From Streptomyces alanosinicus (GTDB lineage Bacteria > Actinomycetota > Actinomycetes > Streptomycetales > Streptomycetaceae): a stretch of DNA of 64,000 bases. Made by a program: the position numbers and the translations under genes. Of this stretch, positions 63,428 to 64,000 are shown one piece after another. Within the stretch, counting starts at the first letter, position 1. Every line of letters begins with the position of its first letter. The stretch is taken from contig NZ_BMVG01000023.1 of the NCBI RefSeq assembly GCF_014650595.1, forward strand, positions 50,652-114,651, given 5' to 3'. The notes below the pieces were generated by a model. It did no database searches and was not told the DNA's origin. It saw only the letters and a program-made list of their open reading frames with translations.

Positions 63428-63721
63428 GTGAAGACCATGCATGGCGGCGGAGGATTCAGCGGAGGCGGACACCACGGAGGGGGATTCAGCGGGCACCACC
63501 ACAGCGGCGGGTTGGGCCACCACCATCACAGCAGCGGGTCGGGCCACCACGGCAATCACCACCAGCACAGCGGGGACTCACAGGGCTTCACCTGGATCCC
63601 CTTTCCCCGGGGTCACAGGCCCTCAGGCCATGCCACTGGAGGAGACCCCAGGCGCGTGGCACTGAGCCTCGGCCTGGTGCTGGTCGTGGCCATCGTCGCG
63701 GGGCTGATGGCTGCCCGCTAG
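63428..63721 (+). CDS. His/Gly-rich small membrane protein
   Basis: 97 residues. The N-terminal half is a His/Gly/Ser array (GGHHGGGFSGHHHSGG), a potential metal-binding tail; one hydrophobic helix ends the protein (VALSLGLVLVVAIVAGLMA). GTG 63428 is used; ATG 63437 is possible. The stop codon TAG is part of the CTAG target site of an inserted MITE, so the original 3' end may have been altered. Confidence 0.65.
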   Translation: MKTMHGGGGFSGGGHHGGGFSGHHHSGGLGHHHHSSGSGHHGNHHQHSGDSQGFTWIPFPRGHRPSGHATGGDPRRVALSLGLVLVVAIVAGLMAAR

Positions 63722-63940
63722 GGCCTGTCCGGCGGATCAGGTCGCGGGAAAGTGACGGTGCCTCATCGGCGCAGGTGAGCGGGGGTCGGTGCGTCCAGCT
63801 GCAAGGCGGAGGAGGGAGTCGACGCGGTGGGGGTCCCCCCGCGCGAGCGGAGTCGAGCGTGGGGGAGTCGGCGACCGACGACAACGCCGCAGATGGGCGT
63901 GCCGACCCCCGCGTCCGCGACAGGATCCGCCGGACAGGCC
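63722..63940. mobile_element. MITE with 17-bp perfect terminal inverted repeats
   Basis: The ends read GGCCTGTCCGGCGGATC inward on both sides; the match extends to 26 bases with two mismatches. CTAG flanks the element on both sides (63718-63721 and 63941-63944), a target duplication as made by IS5-group transposases. The inside is non-coding and has GGGGGTCCCCCC and further dyads. Elements with these ends are widespread in Streptomyces and depend on a transposase supplied elsewhere. Confidence 0.85.
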
Positions 63941-64000
63941 CTAGTAGGGCTTGGTCAGGTTCGTATCGGCTCTGGCATGTTGCGGTGACAGGTGGGGCAG

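Overview
The window is about 70% GC with strong third-position GC, many GTG/TTG starts, GGAGG-type ribosome sites and typical actinomycete families (cyanase operon, eukaryotic-like kinases with PQQ propellers, eqolisin peptidase, lanthipeptide synthetase, secreted alanine/proline-rich proteins). It is best read as accessory DNA of a Streptomyces chromosome. No rRNA, tRNA or CRISPR array was seen.

Layout. 1-4.4 kb: a transposase scrap, an SDR oxidoreductase, an unusual low-molecular-weight tyrosine phosphatase fused to TPR repeats, a TauD-like stub and an unrecognised gene in a lower-GC patch. 4.8-10.7 kb: a forward operon of ABC exporter, MFS exporter and a three-domain methyltransferase-NUDIX-isoaspartyl methyltransferase. 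10.7-13.1 kb (reverse): a 26-residue peptide ending in AWYFWY followed by two cytochrome P450s. This matches the atropopeptide (tryptorubin-type) RiPP family and is the clearest natural-product locus in the window. 13.5-16.5 kb: a large secreted DNRLRE-type protein and a small membrane protein. 16.6-19.2 kb: a coupled pair of uncharacterised proteins (one VWA-like). 19.4-23.8 kb: an acetyltransferase, cynR/cynT/cynS and a secreted esterase-like protein. 23.9-28.5 kb: an FAD monooxygenase with a divergent Lrp-type regulator, a G1 peptidase and a TrmB/LuxR-type regulator. 28.6-29.6 kb: a terpene cyclase with an in-frame TGA. 29.8-32.2 kb: an aerolysin-like/beta-propeller protein with a small charged partner. 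32.8-35.6 kb: a decayed EACC1 plus caspase-HSP70 conflict system with five frameshifts. 35.8-39.4 kb: HxlR/RidA and GntR/phosphoesterase pairs. 39.7-44.9 kb: a pseudokinase and two Ser/Thr kinases with PQQ-type propellers. 45.2-52.1 kb: a small secreted protein and a same-strand group of Mrr-like nuclease, caspase-NTPase-WD40 protein and alpha/beta hydrolase. 52.4-55.3 kb: dehydrogenase and glycosyltransferase remnants and an amidase. 55.7-60.2 kb: a proline-rich secreted protein and a class II lanthipeptide precursor with its LanM. 60.4-64 kb: a small secreted protein, a glycerophosphodiesterase, an operon of a low-complexity exported protein and a membrane protein, a His-rich membrane protein and a MITE.

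Two themes dominate: RiPP biosynthesis (an atropopeptide-type and a class II lanthipeptide locus) and biological-conflict proteins (two caspase systems, a predicted pore former, phosphatase-TPR, Mrr nuclease). Several loci are visibly decaying. All function calls rest on reading motifs and gene order; no database search was run.
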